Of a stretch of 9,052 bases of DNA, positions 7,688-9,052 are shown one piece after another. Below the pieces are notes generated by a model that searched no databases, had not been told where the DNA came from, and worked only from the letters and a program-made list of their open reading frames with translations. Source of the stretch: an uncultured Cytophagaceae bacterium (GTDB taxonomy: Bacteria > Bacteroidota > Bacteroidia > Cytophagales > Spirosomataceae); NCBI GenBank assembly GCA_938008575.1, contig CALLKB010000058.1:1-9052 (forward strand). Reading direction: 5' to 3'. Made by a program: the position numbers and the translations under genes. Positions within the stretch are counted from its first letter, which is position 1. The number at the start of each line of letters is the position of its first letter.

Positions 7688-7704
7688 ACCAAATAAAATT
7701 TGGT
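7688..7704. repeat. Inverted repeat ACCAAAT-N3-ATTTGGT after the regulator gene
   Basis: Seven-base perfect arms at 7688-7694 and 7698-7704 flank AAA. It starts 12 bases past the stop of the GntR-type regulator. It may be a weak hairpin at the end of that transcript or a protein-binding site. The A/T-rich stem and missing T-tract make it a poor intrinsic terminator, so read-through from the regulator gene into leuC is conceivable. Confidence 0.4.
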
Positions 7705-7716
7705 AAATACCACAGA

Positions 7717-8724
7717 TTACAAGGAAGATCGTTGAATAAATGAAAAGGGGTTTTCAATCTTATTGCGTGCATTGGTTTTGACCAAATCTGCTGCTAACTC
7801 CCCCATTTTGACAAAATCCGTTGAAATCGTGGAAATCCCATCGAATAACAAACGCTTGATCGGGGTCTCATTGTATGAAATCAAGCCAATATCTTTTCCT
7901 AGGCTTAATCCTTGCTGTTTGATTTGATCTAATAATTCAATCAGATCGTCCTCCATGACCGTAATAAAGGCTGTCCCTTTTTCCGGTTGGGCCTCTTCGG
8001 AAACTTTGAAATCGAAGGCATAGTCCCGACAAAAATGCTCGAAACCTTTGACGATGGCTTTAGGGTAATAGCTGAATGCTGGAAAAACCAACTGGATAGT
8101 ATGATATTTCGCTAAGGCATCTTTTGCTTGCAGCAGGGTTTGATAAATATCCTTTTCGAAATTCTCATAAACGGCCCCGTAGGATCCTTGGATACCCGGC
8201 AATAACTTATCTAAAAGGATGAGCTTTTCTTTCGGGAGGGAATTGATGAAATCTACTGCGATGGAATCCCCCTCCATAAAATGCGGAATGATAACGATAT
8301 GCGAATAATCCAATTCGCGTTTCGTGATGATTCGCTTGAATAGGTTAAAATCGTTGTTGTAAATATAGAAGTCGATACCCGCCATAGGCCCCATAGAGGC
8401 CACAAATGAATCGTAAATCATTTTTTTATGAACCGATAACTTATTGAATAAGAGGAATATGCGAAAATTAGCCGGGACGCTGCCGACGCTAATGAAAAAT
8501 CCCTTCCCGCGCACAGATTCCACGATTCCCAGGGACTTCAAATAATTATATCCTTTCTCTACCGTTATCCGCGAGATATAATGCTCGAAACTCAATTCAT
8601 TGATCGACGGCAAGACATCCCCCTGCTTGATTTTACCCGCTTGGATGCCTTCAATGATGGAATTGGCCAACTGCCGGTATTTGGGCGTGGAGGAAAACTC
8701 GTCAATATGAATCAATGAAATCAA
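7717..8724 (-). CDS. GntR-type transcriptional regulator with LacI-like sensor domain
   Basis: A protein of about 335 residues with a GntR winged helix at the N-terminus (about 14-79: TPKYRQLANSI, GDVLPSINELS, SRITVEKGYNYLKSLGIVES, GKGFFIS). A periplasmic-binding/LacI-like ligand domain (about 86-325) follows, with strands such as RIFLLFN, HIVIIPHF, KLILLDK and DIGLISYNETP. The architecture is common in Bacteroidota, where such proteins respond to sugars or sugar derivatives. The rhaT gene ends one base before this frame, so the two are very probably cotranscribed and the effector may be rhamnose or a catabolite; this is inference from context. No ATG is available: candidates are TTG at 8722-8724 and TTG at 8713-8715, the second giving an N-terminus of MIHIDEF. 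Either keeps the DNA-binding domain whole. It lies 132 bases upstream of leuC on the same strand, but no link to leucine control is evident. Confidence 0.88.
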   Translation of the reverse strand: MISLIHIDEFSSTPKYRQLANSIIEGIQAGKIKQGDVLPSINELSFEHYISRITVEKGYNYLKSLGIVESVRGKGFFISVGSVPANFRIFLLFNKLSVHKKMIYDSFVASMGPMAGIDFYIYNNDFNLFKRIITKRELDYSHIVIIPHFMEGDSIAVDFINSLPKEKLILLDKLLPGIQGSYGAVYENFEKDIYQTLLQAKDALAKYHTIQLVFPAFSYYPKAIVKGFEHFCRDYAFDFKVSEEAQPEKGTAFITVMEDDLIELLDQIKQQGLSLGKDIGLISYNETPIKRLLFDGISTISTDFVKMGELAADLVKTNARNKIENPFSFIQRSSL

Positions 8725-8725
8725 C

Positions 8726-9052
8726 TTATTCGCTAATAGAATTACCTAAACCTACGATTAATACGGAAACCAAAATCACAACAATACCCGTAATGACCGT
8801 CCGCATGGTTTGTTTTGAAACCCCTTTCCATTCCTTGAAGTAGATACCCCAGAAATTAGACGTCAAAATAATCGTAGCCATGTGCAGAATCCAAGAACTT
8901 GCTCCATTGCCTAATTTACTCTCACCCATCCCATAAAAGAAGAATTGCAAAAACCAGGTTGTACCTGCCACAGCGGCAAAAGTATAATTCATGCGCAAGG
9001 GTGCTTCAGCATCTGCATAATCCCCAAAAGACTTATTCTTGAAATTCAAATA
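8726..9052 (-). CDS. rhaT: L-rhamnose/proton symporter, C-terminal part (runs off window)
   Basis: About 108 C-terminal codons of a membrane transporter are visible; the frame stays open to the last base, so the true start lies beyond the right edge. Three hydrophobic membrane segments can be seen: FAAVAGTTWFLQFFFYGMG, SSWILHMATIILTSNFWGIY and TVITGIVVILVSVLIVGLGN. The patterns W-LQFFFY-G, SW-LHM and LKEW/FKEWKG match the end of E. coli RhaT (about 344 residues), which imports L-rhamnose with a proton across the inner membrane. About one third of the protein is present. The TAA stop is one base before the first TTG of the regulator gene, indicating translational coupling or at least one transcript. 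Confidence 0.88.
   Translation of the reverse strand, partial: YLNFKNKSFGDYADAEAPLRMNYTFAAVAGTTWFLQFFFYGMGESKLGNGASSWILHMATIILTSNFWGIYFKEWKGVSKQTMRTVITGIVVILVSVLIVGLGNSISE

Noticed and set aside
7688..7704. Intrinsic terminator of the regulator gene
   Set aside because: The stem is only 7 bp and A/T-rich with a 3-base loop, and no T-tract follows on the minus strand.
7585..7716. Leader-peptide attenuator upstream of leuC
   Set aside because: No short frame rich in Leu, Ile or Val codons and no terminator/antiterminator pair could be found; the only ATG-led frame here is two codons long.
8726..9049. Complete small membrane protein starting at TTG 9049
   Set aside because: The frame remains open to the window edge and the sequence matches the C-terminus of RhaT, so it is a partial gene, not a short one.

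Overview
The window looks like a chromosomal segment of a Bacteroidota bacterium, probably a Cytophagia-type lineage. The evidence is the moderately low G+C, A/T-rich ribosome-binding regions without Shine-Dalgarno sequences, the gene order leuC-leuD-(citramalate/isopropylmalate synthase-like)-leuB, and a GntR-headed regulator carrying a LacI-like sensor. The genus cannot be fixed from the sequence alone. All full-length genes lie on the minus strand. The only plus-strand gene is a broken one at the left end.

Left end (1-793): a strong intrinsic terminator (38-74) is followed within about 20 bases by the C-terminal half of an M42 metallopeptidase (95-604) that has lost its N-terminal half, so it is read as a gene remnant. 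Between this remnant and the convergent S9 peptidase gene lies a compact heptanucleotide repeat island. It has about six units in one orientation (601-642), an 18-base A/T spacer, then 19 units in the opposite orientation (661-793). The stop codons of both flanking genes fall inside repeat units.

Middle (787-2944): a secreted S9-family serine peptidase (beta-propeller plus alpha/beta hydrolase). Its ATG begins directly after the T-tract of a 12-bp terminator hairpin that closes the operon upstream of it.

Biosynthetic operon (2971-7584, minus strand, order leuC, leuD, cimA-like, leuB): gaps of 18, 5 and 10 bases imply one transcript. LeuCD (isomerase) and LeuB (dehydrogenase) act in leucine synthesis. 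The synthase between them has the length, C-terminal regulatory domain and active-site pocket of Leptospira-type (R)-citramalate synthase rather than a classic LeuA. The four genes together could therefore convert pyruvate plus acetyl-CoA to 2-oxobutyrate for isoleucine without threonine, as well as supplying LeuCDB for leucine. No ordinary leuA is present in the window.

Right end (7585-9052): a 132-base intergenic region holds a candidate leuC promoter and several small palindromes. Upstream of it lie a GntR/LacI-hybrid regulator and, one base before that gene, the 3' end of an L-rhamnose/H+ symporter gene (rhaT) that runs off the window. The regulator probably controls sugar (rhamnose) uptake. 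I saw no CRISPR array, tRNA, rRNA, insertion sequence or obviously new multi-gene system. The most unusual items are the inverted heptad island, the truncated M42 gene and the terminator-start codon overlap.
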